Origin: DASXTW01 sp036505215 | GTDB lineage: Bacteria; Actinomycetota; UBA4738 | Reading direction: 5' to 3' | DNA length: 64,000 nucleotides | Assembly (NCBI GenBank): GCA_036505215.1 | Contig: DASXTW010000085.1 | Coordinates: forward strand, 1 to 64,000 | Shown here: positions 25,393-33,386 of the stretch, one piece after another | Numbering within the stretch: position 1 is the stretch's first letter | Layout: every line of letters begins with the position of its first letter | Translations under genes and position numbers: made by a program | The notes under the pieces: generated by a model | What the model was told of the DNA's origin: nothing | The model's input: the letters and a program-made list of their open reading frames with translations, nothing else | Database searches by the model: none

Positions 25393-27171
25393 TTAGCCTC
25401 GGGAGCCAGTAGAGGCGTCGCTCGGTCGAGCCTCGAGGCCGGTGCCGAGTCGCTCCTCGAGGATCCTCCGCGCCTCCGTCGCGTCGTTTGCGCCCTCGAT
25501 CGCGGCCTGGACGGCCTGGCGGCACTCCCCGCGCGTAACGCGACGCAGGGTGTCTTTTACTTCGGGGATGGCCACCCTGTTCATCGACAGCTCGTCGATG
25601 CCCAGCCCAACGAGCGCCGCGGCAACCGTCGGGTCGCCTGCGGCCTCGCCGCACACCCCGACCCAGGCGCCGCCCGCGTGTCCTGCCTGAACCACGCCCC
25701 GGATCAAGGACAGCACGTCGGGCTCGAGCACATCGGCAATGTCGGCGACGGCGCCGATCAGCCGGTCGGCCGCGAACAGGTACTGGAGCAGGTCGTTGGT
25801 CCCGATCGACAGGAAGTCGGCATGCGCGGCGAGCCGCCCGGCGCCCAGAGCGGCGGAGGGAACCTCGACCATCACTCCAACCTCGATGTCGGCGAGGTCC
25901 ATCCCCTCCTCCTCCGCAACCCGCCCGAGAGTCTCCCCCGCCTGAACGAGCTCCCGAGCGGTCGACACCAGGGGGAACATGATCGCCAGCCGCCCTGCCT
26001 CCTCGCCCGAGACCGCGGCGCTGGCCCGCAGGAGCGCGCGGAGCTGGGCCCGAAACAGGTCGGGACGCTGGAAGCTCAGCCGAATGCCTCGGAGCCCCAG
26101 GGCAGGGTTCTCCTCGGGCTCGCGCTCGACGAACGGCAGCGGCTTGTCCGCCCCGACGTCGAGCGTGCGGAAGACTACCCGGTTGCCCGGGAAGGCCCGA
26201 AGCACCTCCGCATAGAAGACGACCTGCTCCTCCACCGTGGGAGCGGTCGTCCGGTCCAGGAACAGGAACTCGGTGCGGACCAGGCCGCTTCCCTCCCCAC
26301 CGGCCTCAACGGCCGCCGGGAGGTGCTGGATCGCGCCGATGTTCGCCGCCAACTCGACCCGGTGCCCGTCGGCCGTGTGGCCGGGCTCGTCGCGCAGGGC
26401 CACCAGTTCCTCGCGCCGCCGTTCCTCGACACCCATCCGCCGCCTGATGGCATCCCGTTCCGACGCATCGGGACCCACGACCACCCCGCCGGTCCGGCCG
26501 TCCACCGCGACGACAGCGCCCCCGCCACCGACCGCATGGAGCAGGCCCGGGCACGACACGACCGCGGGGATTCCGAGCGCGCGGGCCAGAATCGCGGCGT
26601 GGCTGGTGGGCGATCCGGTCTCGGTGACGATGCCGGCGATCACGTCCACGGGGATGCTCGCCGTCTGTGAAGGCGTGAGCTCGTGGGCGACGATCACCGA
26701 GCGCACGCTCGGTGCCTGGCCGGCCGTGCTCCGCCCCAGCAGGATCTTGACGACACGGTCCCGCACGTCGTCGAGGTCGGCCGCCCGCGCAGCGAGGTAC
26801 TCGCTCGCCGATGCGACCAGGAGCTCCCGGAACGTCCCGAACGCCTCGACCACTGCCCGCTCGGCGGAGGCCCCGTCCCGGATCGCCTGATCCGCCAGTC
26901 TCGCCAGCTCGGGATCGGCGGCGAACTCCGCGTGGGCCTCGAAGATCTCGGCCTCGTCTTCGCCCGCGGTCGACTCAATGGTGTGGGCGAGCTCCCGAAG
27001 TTGCTCCTCGGCGCCTTCGAGGGCCGTGCGCAGCCGGGCCGTCTCCTCTTCGGCAGTCCCGGACCGCACCTTCGGCATGTCGTCCTCGATCGGCGGCTGG
27101 GGCACGATCACGAAGGCCGGGGCGAGGGCGGCGCCGGGCGCCGCCGCTCGCCCTGTGAGCCTGGTACTCAT
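25393..27171 (-). CDS. ptsI: PTS enzyme I (phosphoenolpyruvate-protein phosphotransferase)
   Basis: A 592-residue enzyme that takes phosphate from phosphoenolpyruvate and passes it to HPr. The active-site histidine is H191 in ETGSPTSHAAILAR. The C-terminal PEP-binding domain shows GLVRTEFLFLDR, MVEVPSAAL, SIGTNDLLQYLFAADR and the catalytic cysteine in VGVCGEAAGDP. It is the last gene of the fru operon, 9 nt after HPr, with GAGGGG before the ATG. General PTS proteins encoded together with a single sugar-specific transporter suggest that fructose is the main PTS sugar here. Confidence 0.94.
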   Translation of the reverse strand: MSTRLTGRAAAPGAALAPAFVIVPQPPIEDDMPKVRSGTAEEETARLRTALEGAEEQLRELAHTIESTAGEDEAEIFEAHAEFAADPELARLADQAIRDGASAERAVVEAFGTFRELLVASASEYLAARAADLDDVRDRVVKILLGRSTAGQAPSVRSVIVAHELTPSQTASIPVDVIAGIVTETGSPTSHAAILARALGIPAVVSCPGLLHAVGGGGAVVAVDGRTGGVVVGPDASERDAIRRRMGVEERRREELVALRDEPGHTADGHRVELAANIGAIQHLPAAVEAGGEGSGLVRTEFLFLDRTTAPTVEEQVVFYAEVLRAFPGNRVVFRTLDVGADKPLPFVEREPEENPALGLRGIRLSFQRPDLFRAQLRALLRASAAVSGEEAGRLAIMFPLVSTARELVQAGETLGRVAEEEGMDLADIEVGVMVEVPSAALGAGRLAAHADFLSIGTNDLLQYLFAADRLIGAVADIADVLEPDVLSLIRGVVQAGHAGGAWVGVCGEAAGDPTVAAALVGLGIDELSMNRVAIPEVKDTLRRVTRGECRQAVQAAIEGANDATEARRILEERLGTGLEARPSDASTGSRG

Positions 27172-27180
27172 CTTCGCCCC

Positions 27181-27456
27181 TCATCCTTCCTCTGCCTCTC
27201 CCAGCCCGGACTCGACCAGCCGGACGAGCTCGGCCAGGGTCTCGGCGGCCCCGTCGCCCTCCGTCCGGATCACGATCTCATCGCCCTGGTGGCAGTCGAG
27301 TGTCAGGACCGAAAGAACGGACTTCGCGTTGACCTCCCGCCCATCCTTCATCACTACCACGTCGGCCGACGATGCGGCCGCGGCCTTGGCGAAGACCTTC
27401 GCCGGCCGGGCGTGGAGCCCAGTCGCGTTTCGCAGCGTCACCGTCGCCTCAGGCAC
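27181..27456 (-). CDS. ptsH: PTS phosphocarrier HPr
   Basis: A 91-residue phosphocarrier. The active-site histidine is H15 in ATGLHARPA, and S46 in NAKSVLSVL sits at the regulatory serine position used by HPr kinase in other bacteria; no HPr kinase is seen in this window. The GTG start at 27456 lies 8 nt inside the end of fruA, so translation is coupled. HPr relays phosphate from enzyme I to the EIIA protein encoded two genes upstream. Confidence 0.94.
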   Translation of the reverse strand: MPEATVTLRNATGLHARPAKVFAKAAAASSADVVVMKDGREVNAKSVLSVLTLDCHQGDEIVIRTEGDGAAETLAELVRLVESGLGEAEEG

Positions 27457-28927
27457 GTGCGGGCACCCCCGCGGCCGCGGGCACCCGAGCCTGACGGTGG
27501 AAGGCCTTCAGCGCGTTGACGAGGACCCCCGTGATCACGGTGCCGACGGCGATGGCCAGGAGGTACAAGGGCCAGTGGCCGATCAGGCCGATGACCCAGA
27601 TGCCTCCGTGGGGGGCTCGCAGCGTCGCGTTGAACAGGAGCGACAGCACCCCCGTCGCCGCGGAGCCGACCATCAACGAGGGGATCACGCGGAGCGGATC
27701 AGCCGCGGCGAACGGGATGGCTCCCTCCGTGATGAACGAGGCCCCCAGCAGCCATGCAGCCTGCCCGGCCCGCTTCTCGGCCTCGTTGTACAGGCCGGGC
27801 CGGACGACGGTGGCCAGGGCCATGCCGAGCGGAGGCGTCATCCCCGCGGCCATCACCGCGGCCATGATCTGAAGGCCGCCCGGCTTCCCCGAGGCGAGCG
27901 ACAGCAGCCCGAACGAGTAGGCGACCTTGTTGACCGGCCCGCCCATGTCGAACGCCATCATGGCCCCGATCAGGATCCCCAACAGGACCTCGTTCGTCCC
28001 GGACAGGCCGTTCATCCAGTCGGAGAGGTGCCGGTTCGCCGCCGCCACGGGCTCGCCGACCACCAGCAAGATGATCAGACCGACGATCAGGGAGCCGCCG
28101 ATCGGATACACCAGGATCGGCATCATCTTGCTCACGGGGCCTCTAACCGGGATCCGCTTCAGCTCATTGACGACGTACCCGGCGAGCAGACCGGCGATCA
28201 GACCGCCGAGGAAGCCGGCGCCTACGGCGCTGGCGATCAGGCCGCCCACGATGCCCGGCGCGATCCCCGGCCGGTCGGCCATGGCGTAGGCGATGAACCC
28301 GGCGAGGATGGGAACGAGCATCCCGAACGCCGTCGACCCCAGTTTGAGCAGCACGGCGCCGAGCCACACCCTGAAGGCGACGTCCACGTCCCCCGGGTAC
28401 ATGACCTTCCCGGCGTCGTTGATGATGGTCACCTTGGTCACGGCGACCGCACCGCCGATGGCGAAGGCGAGGGCGATGAGGATGCCCCCGGCCACTACGA
28501 ACGGGATCATGTAGCTGACGCCGGTCATGAGCCACCGCCGGATCGTCTCGCCCACGCCGGCCCCCTCGGATGTGGGCACCTCGATGGGAGACGTTGCGAC
28601 GTCGACTGCTCGCGCCGGTGCCGCACTGGCCGCTGCCGCCGCCCGGTCGAGAATCTCGGCCGCCTTGTCGATGGCCTCGCGCGTCCGGACCTCGACGAAT
28701 GGCAGGCCGGCGAACCGCTCTCGGTCACGGACCATGGCGTCGACGGCGAAGATCACGGCATCGGCTCCCGCGATCACCCGCGAATCCAGCGGGGGCGCGC
28801 CCGAGGCGCCTTGCACTTCGACCTGGATCTCGTGCCCCTTGTCCCGGGCGGCGACCTCGAGGGCCTCGGCCGCCATCTCGCTGTGGGCGATCCCGGTGGG
28901 GCAGCTGGTCACAGCGACGAACTTCAT
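27449..28927 (-). CDS. fruA: PTS fructose transporter EIIBC component
   Basis: A 492-residue membrane protein. Residues 1-100 form the EIIB domain with the phosphocysteine C9 in VTSCPTGIAHSEMAAE. A short linker leads to the EIIC fructose-family domain with about nine hydrophobic segments and motifs such as PFVVAGGILIALAF, DMGGPVNKVAYSF and FITEGAIPFAA. It imports fructose and delivers it as fructose-1-phosphate. A strong AAAGGAGG ribosome-binding site precedes the ATG. It overlaps EIIA by 4 nt and HPr by 8 nt, so the whole operon is translationally linked. Confidence 0.94.
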   Translation of the reverse strand: MKFVAVTSCPTGIAHSEMAAEALEVAARDKGHEIQVEVQGASGAPPLDSRVIAGADAVIFAVDAMVRDRERFAGLPFVEVRTREAIDKAAEILDRAAAAASAAPARAVDVATSPIEVPTSEGAGVGETIRRWLMTGVSYMIPFVVAGGILIALAFAIGGAVAVTKVTIINDAGKVMYPGDVDVAFRVWLGAVLLKLGSTAFGMLVPILAGFIAYAMADRPGIAPGIVGGLIASAVGAGFLGGLIAGLLAGYVVNELKRIPVRGPVSKMMPILVYPIGGSLIVGLIILLVVGEPVAAANRHLSDWMNGLSGTNEVLLGILIGAMMAFDMGGPVNKVAYSFGLLSLASGKPGGLQIMAAVMAAGMTPPLGMALATVVRPGLYNEAEKRAGQAAWLLGASFITEGAIPFAAADPLRVIPSLMVGSAATGVLSLLFNATLRAPHGGIWVIGLIGHWPLYLLAIAVGTVITGVLVNALKAFHRQARVPAAAGVPARA

Positions 28928-29388
28928 AGCTCGACCTCCTTTCGGATGATGTCGTACACGGCCTCCGGCGAGCCAGCCTCGCGGAGCGCACTTCGGAATC
29001 CCTCGTGGATCAAGCGGCGGGCCAGGCGCGAGAGGACCCGGACGTGCAGGTCGTCGGCACCTTCAGGGGCGGCGATCAGGAAGATCAGGTCGGCAGTGCT
29101 GCCGTCCTCCGCCCCGAAATCCACCCCCGCCTCGCTGTGCCCGAACGCAACCGACGGACGGACCACGGCGGGAGACTTGGCGTGAGGAATGGCGATCCCG
29201 GACTCCATCCCGGTCCCGCCGGTCTCCTCTTCCCGCGCCCAAACGGCGTCCACGTACGTCGGGACGTCTCTCACGCGCCCGTCCGCTTCGAGGAGCTTGG
29301 CGAGCTCCTCGATCGCGGCCCGTCGCTCTGTGGCCGCGAGACTCACCGACACGAGTGATGGGTTCGTCAGCTCCTCGATGGTCGTCAT
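28924..29388 (-). CDS. PTS fructose-specific EIIA component
   Basis: A 154-residue EIIA of the fructose/mannitol (PtsN-like) family. The phosphohistidine is H69 in SGIAIPHAKSPAV, followed by the conserved FLIAAPEGADDLHVRVLSRL segment. It accepts phosphate from HPr and passes it to C9 of the EIIBC protein. It overlaps fruK and fruA by 4 nt on either side (ATGA junctions). Confidence 0.92.
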   Translation of the reverse strand: MTTIEELTNPSLVSVSLAATERRAAIEELAKLLEADGRVRDVPTYVDAVWAREEETGGTGMESGIAIPHAKSPAVVRPSVAFGHSEAGVDFGAEDGSTADLIFLIAAPEGADDLHVRVLSRLARRLIHEGFRSALREAGSPEAVYDIIRKEVEL

Positions 29389-30335
29389 CCGATTCTCCCC
29401 CTGTTGTCGAGAGCTCGTCCGGCGTCGATCTCCTCAACCGTGACCGCGTCAACGTCGATATCCGTCGGACCCGGCATGCCGGTGCCGGGGAGGCGAACCG
29501 CGGCGGCTCCCCACGCGACAGCTGCGCGCACAGCCTCGGCTGCCACACCGTCCGTGGCCAGGAATCCGGCCAGCGTTGCGTCGCCGGCTCCCACGGTCGA
29601 CCGCGGGATGACCGGCGTCGTCCACGCTCGTGTGGCGACGGCGTCGGAGACCGAAACGGCCCCTCTCTCTCCGAGCGAGACCAGGACATGGCCTACGCCG
29701 CGGTCGAGGAGTCCGCGCGCGCCTTCCACGACGTCGCGCAGAGTGTGGATAGGCTTGCCCACGGCCTCGGCCAGCTCGTCGGCGTTGGGTTTCATGAGAT
29801 CCGGGCGCATATCGATCGATTCGGTGAGAGCGGTTCCCGAGGCGTCCACCGCGACGCGAACGCCCACCGCGTGGAGCTTCATCACGAGGCTCCCGTACAG
29901 GTCCTCTGGGACACCGGGCGGTAGCGCACCGCACAGCGCCACCCAATCTGCGCCCCGGCTGGCTTCAACCGTGGCTTCGACCAGCTCCGCCACTTCCTGC
30001 GACGTGAGCCTGGGGCCAGGAGCGTTCAGCTTCGTCACCGTTCCGTCTGGCTCGACGATGGTCACGTTCTCGCGGATCGGCTCGGCGATCTGCACCGGCA
30101 CCACGTCGAGGCCCCGGCTCGACAGGAGGTCCAACAGCTGATCTCCTTCACGGCCGCCCGTCGGGAGGACGGCTCGAGCGGAGATGCCGTTGGCGATCAA
30201 AGCCCGGGCGACGTTCACTCCTTTGCCGCCGGGATGCACGCGGGCCGCTGTGGCTCGAACGACCTCGCCCCGCTCCAGCGCAGGAATCTCCAGAGTCCGG
30301 TCAACGGATGGGTTCGCCGTGAGGGTGACTATCAC
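29385..30335 (-). CDS. fruK: 1-phosphofructokinase
   Basis: A 316-residue PfkB-family kinase converting fructose-1-phosphate to fructose-1,6-bisphosphate. The substrate-binding HPGGKGVNVARAL near residue 40 and the C-terminal VGAGDATLAGFLA with catalytic aspartate are diagnostic, and the LNAPGPRLT stretch is typical of FruK/LacC. The GTG start at 30335 shares a GTGA junction with the upstream 42-codon reading frame at 30332-30460. Operon context with the fructose PTS supports 1-phosphofructokinase over other PfkB activities. Confidence 0.93.
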   Translation of the reverse strand: MIVTLTANPSVDRTLEIPALERGEVVRATAARVHPGGKGVNVARALIANGISARAVLPTGGREGDQLLDLLSSRGLDVVPVQIAEPIRENVTIVEPDGTVTKLNAPGPRLTSQEVAELVEATVEASRGADWVALCGALPPGVPEDLYGSLVMKLHAVGVRVAVDASGTALTESIDMRPDLMKPNADELAEAVGKPIHTLRDVVEGARGLLDRGVGHVLVSLGERGAVSVSDAVATRAWTTPVIPRSTVGAGDATLAGFLATDGVAAEAVRAAVAWGAAAVRLPGTGMPGPTDIDVDAVTVEEIDAGRALDNRGRIG

Positions 30336-30460
30336 GACAGCACCACCTCCACCCCAACACCTCGAAGCCTACGCCGATCGGCCGGTGACAAGGGCGCGCC
30401 TTTCACCAGCGGGTCGACCTCTTCGATGGCATCACTTGTGCCGCTGAGCGTCCCGATCAC
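30332..30460 (-). pseudogene. Degenerate duplicate of the DeoR gene 3' end (42-codon coupled frame)
   Basis: Between the DeoR gene and fruK is a 42-codon frame starting at a GTG that overlaps the DeoR stop (GTGA) and ending in a TGA that overlaps the fruK start (GTGA). Its last 33 residues (from DAIEEVDPLV to GVGVEVVLS) clearly resemble the C-terminus of DeoR itself (IEEVDALVTDAG...AGVEVVLA), while its first residues, VIGTL, echo the FruK start MIVTL. It looks like a diverged tandem duplication of about 95 bp that preserved translational coupling. Whether the peptide has any function is unknown. Confidence 0.65.
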
Positions 30461-31215
30461 GCCAGGACCACCTCCACCCCGGCCTCCTCGAGCGCCTGCC
30501 GGTCGGACGGGCCCAGGCCCGCGTCGGTGACCAGCGCATCGACCTCCTCGATCGACGCGAAGCGCACGGCGTCCTCTTCGCCCACCTTGGTGTGGTCGGC
30601 GATCACGACGACCTGCTGCGCCGCCCGGCACATCGATCGCTTCACCGCCGCCTCGCTGGGGTCGGGTGTCGAAAGGCCACGCTCGAGGGTCAGCCCATTG
30701 GTCCCGATGAACGCCACGTCCACCCGCAGGTCGGCCAGCTCGCGCAGCGCCCAGTCGTCGACGTGGGCGAGGGTGCGTCCGCGGACGCGGCCTCCGATCA
30801 CGTACAGCTGGAGGTTTCGTCGAGCGGCCAGCTCCAGCCCCACGGGCAGAGAATTCGTGAAGACCGTGAGCTCACGGTCGGGAAATACCTGGGCTAGCGC
30901 GAGGGTCGTCGTCCCCGCGTCCAGGAGCACCGTGCCGCGGTCGGGCACGAACGAGAGCGCGGCGGATGCTATCCGGCCCTTCTCACTCGCCATCGACGCG
31001 GCCTTCTCGGCGATCGCCGGCTCCGCCCGGAAACGCTCGGTGGGGATGGCTCCCCCGTGGACGCGACGAAGGACGTTACGGCGCTCCAGGTCCGTCAGGT
31101 CTCGCCGGATGGTCTCCGGGGTCACTTCGAACCGGTTTGCGAGTTCCAAGACGTCGCCCCGACCGTTCTGCCGGACCAGCACGGCGATCTCTTGGCGTCT
31201 CTCCTCCCCGTACAT
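30457..31215 (-). CDS. DeoR family transcriptional regulator of the fructose operon
   Basis: A 252-residue repressor. The N-terminal winged helix contains RFEVTPETIRRDLTDLERRNVLRRVHGG, the DeoR signature. The C-terminal sugar-phosphate-binding domain includes GTTTLALAQ, FIGTNGLT and VIADHTKVG. As first gene of the fru operon it probably autoregulates and responds to fructose-1-phosphate or a related sugar phosphate. GGAGGT precedes the ATG. The gene end is duplicated downstream. Confidence 0.92.
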   Translation of the reverse strand: MYGEERRQEIAVLVRQNGRGDVLELANRFEVTPETIRRDLTDLERRNVLRRVHGGAIPTERFRAEPAIAEKAASMASEKGRIASAALSFVPDRGTVLLDAGTTTLALAQVFPDRELTVFTNSLPVGLELAARRNLQLYVIGGRVRGRTLAHVDDWALRELADLRVDVAFIGTNGLTLERGLSTPDPSEAAVKRSMCRAAQQVVVIADHTKVGEEDAVRFASIEEVDALVTDAGLGPSDRQALEEAGVEVVLA

Positions 31216-31460
31216 GCCACCTCCGAGTCTGCCCGGTTAGTTCCGAGTCCGTGGGATTCTGCCCGATTGCCCGCCTCGTTGTCAAGGCCCAGACAGAAAC
31301 AAAAGTCGAAGCCCCCCTCGACGGACGAGGCCAGGCCCCGAGACGACGGGACAGGCCCGGGGCAAAGGCTCAGAGGAACCGGCCGTCGTTCGACTGTAGC
31401 TGGACGTTTGAAACCAAGCCGAACTGGGTACCCGCCTCGCACCTTATCGGTGGGGGACAT
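31216..31460. other. 245-bp divergent intergenic region
   Basis: This region separates the minus-strand fru operon from the plus-strand signalling island and must hold both promoters. I see no strong -35/-10 pair and no clear palindrome for DeoR; frames crossing it have no protein signature. Confidence 0.5.
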
Positions 31461-33329
31461 GTGCGGGTTCGGGGAGTTGCGACCCCTGGTTCAGGGACGA
31501 TCGGCGATCGAGAGGGGGCTCCAAACGGCGGGCGTTCCCCGCTCGGAGTCGTCGGTGATTTCCGTGCGGACCCGACGGCTCAGGCCCGTGGCGTCGCGCA
31601 TCTTTCGTCTGAAGCGCTCGCCACGGTGGTCCTCTTCGACGAGCACCTGAGCCACTGCGCCACCACGGCGGATGTGATCTCGGCCGCGGTGGGGCCCGGT
31701 CTCGAAGCCTTCGGGGCAAAGGCTGCGGTTATCGGATTGACCGACTTCCGGCTCCGCCTCGAGCCCGTCGTCGGCAGTCCGGGGATCGAGGGCTTCGCTG
31801 CCCGATGCGCCGAACTTGCCCTGGACGCGCCGCTGCCGATCACCGAGACCATCCGCACCGGCAGGCCGGTCGGCCAGCGACCCCTTGCGGATGGCCTCAT
31901 GGGAGAAGGATCCCCGACCGATCTCGGAGCGGTTCGCGAGTGTACCCTCCCTATCCTCGGCACTCGGGGAGTTGTTGGAGCCCTCTGGCTCTTCCTCGGT
32001 CCGGACGACCCGCCGATTGACGATGCGCTTCTGCCCGTTCTGATCGGCCGGCTGGGTGCGGCCATCGACAGAGCCCGCATACTGGAGTCGGAGCGGCGGA
32101 TGCGCGCTCGGGCCGAGTGGTCTGCGGCCAGGTTGTCGCGACTGCAATCGCTGACTTCGGGTCTTTCGGCGGCGCTCGGCCCTGTGGACGTCGCCGACGT
32201 GGTCATGACCCATGCCCTCGCCGAGCTTGGCGCGACCGGAGGCACGTGCTACATGCTGGCCGAGGACCGAACCCTGCGGCCGGTGCGCTCCATCGGGGAC
32301 GAGAGGGCGTCCACCAACGCGATCTCGATTACGAACGACGACCCACTGGGGACGATCCTCAAGCGGAGCGTGGTGGTCGTCCTTCCGCCCGAGTCCGCCG
32401 CCTCTGCCGGACGCGATGACGGCAGTCTCAAGGCAGTCGTTCCGCTCGCGATCAGAGGCGAGGTCCTCGGCGCCATCGAGTTGATCTTCCCCCGAGACAA
32501 GGATCTGGACGGAGACCTCCGGTCGTTCCTGGCCGCTCTTGGGACCCAGTGCGCCCAGGCCGTCGAGCGTGCGCGCTTGTACGCCCAGCGCGCGAGGGAG
32601 GCTCATGTGTTGCAGGCCTCCCTGATGCCACCTGCCCTCCCCAGCATCCCCGGGCTCGATATCGCCGCGGCGTACCGTCCGTTCGGAGATGGAACCGTCG
32701 TTGGCGGGGACTTCTATGACGTCTATGCCCTCGGAGAAGGCCGATGGGGCCTCGTGGTCGGTGACGTGTCCGGCAAGGGAATCGAAGCGGCCGCGATCAC
32801 GGCCCTCGCGCGCCACACGACTCGGGCCGCGGCGCTTCTTGGTATGGGGCCCGCCGACGTCTTGCAGACCTTGAATCGAGTGATGCTCTCGGAGCCCCTC
32901 GGCGAACGCTTCTGCACGATCGTCCACGGCATCCTCGAGCCGTCCGCGGAGGGTGTTGCCGTCACGCTGAGTCTCGGCGGGCATCCACGTCCGCTCCTGC
33001 TGGATCGACGGAAGGGAACCGTGCGCGCGGTGGGAAGACCTGGCACCGCTGTAGGAGTGCTGGCCGATCCCACGCTGCTCGAAACGCGCCTGACGCTGCA
33101 CAGCGGAGACGTCCTCGTCTTCTTCACCGACGGGTGCGTCGACTTCCATGCCGAGGGCCGGACCACGTCCGACGAGACCGTGCTGCTCGGCGTGCTTCGC
33201 GAGCACGCCGAGGAAGATGCCGGCCAACTCACGAAACGTCTCGAAGATGAGGTCTTGAATTCGAAGGGAGGACCGAGCGCGGACGACGTCGCGTTGCTCG
33301 TCATGCGAGCGCGGAACGATGAACCCTAG
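31461..33329 (+). CDS. GAF-domain SpoIIE-type serine phosphatase
   Basis: A soluble phosphatase of about 622 residues. Two GAF-like sensor regions (about residues 50-215 and 235-370) precede a coiled linker and a PP2C/SpoIIE domain with VVGGDFYDVY, VVGDVSGKGIEAA, VLVFFTDGCVDF and SADDVALLV metal-binding motifs. It starts the signalling island and lies 57 nt upstream of the HAMP-array kinase. It could act on a STAS partner elsewhere, since none is adjacent; the receiver-ATPase protein at 39629 could be the opposing kinase. The GTG at 31461 follows a GGGGG run and is the best start; the open frame upstream overlaps the fru regulator. Confidence 0.87.
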   Translation: MRVRGVATPGSGTIGDREGAPNGGRSPLGVVGDFRADPTAQARGVAHLSSEALATVVLFDEHLSHCATTADVISAAVGPGLEAFGAKAAVIGLTDFRLRLEPVVGSPGIEGFAARCAELALDAPLPITETIRTGRPVGQRPLADGLMGEGSPTDLGAVRECTLPILGTRGVVGALWLFLGPDDPPIDDALLPVLIGRLGAAIDRARILESERRMRARAEWSAARLSRLQSLTSGLSAALGPVDVADVVMTHALAELGATGGTCYMLAEDRTLRPVRSIGDERASTNAISITNDDPLGTILKRSVVVVLPPESAASAGRDDGSLKAVVPLAIRGEVLGAIELIFPRDKDLDGDLRSFLAALGTQCAQAVERARLYAQRAREAHVLQASLMPPALPSIPGLDIAAAYRPFGDGTVVGGDFYDVYALGEGRWGLVVGDVSGKGIEAAAITALARHTTRAAALLGMGPADVLQTLNRVMLSEPLGERFCTIVHGILEPSAEGVAVTLSLGGHPRPLLLDRRKGTVRAVGRPGTAVGVLADPTLLETRLTLHSGDVLVFFTDGCVDFHAEGRTTSDETVLLGVLREHAEEDAGQLTKRLEDEVLNSKGGPSADDVALLVMRARNDEP

Positions 33330-33386
33330 CCGCTCCACGCAACGGCGCGCTGTCCGTATGGAGGTTCGGGAACGAAGGGGGGACCG

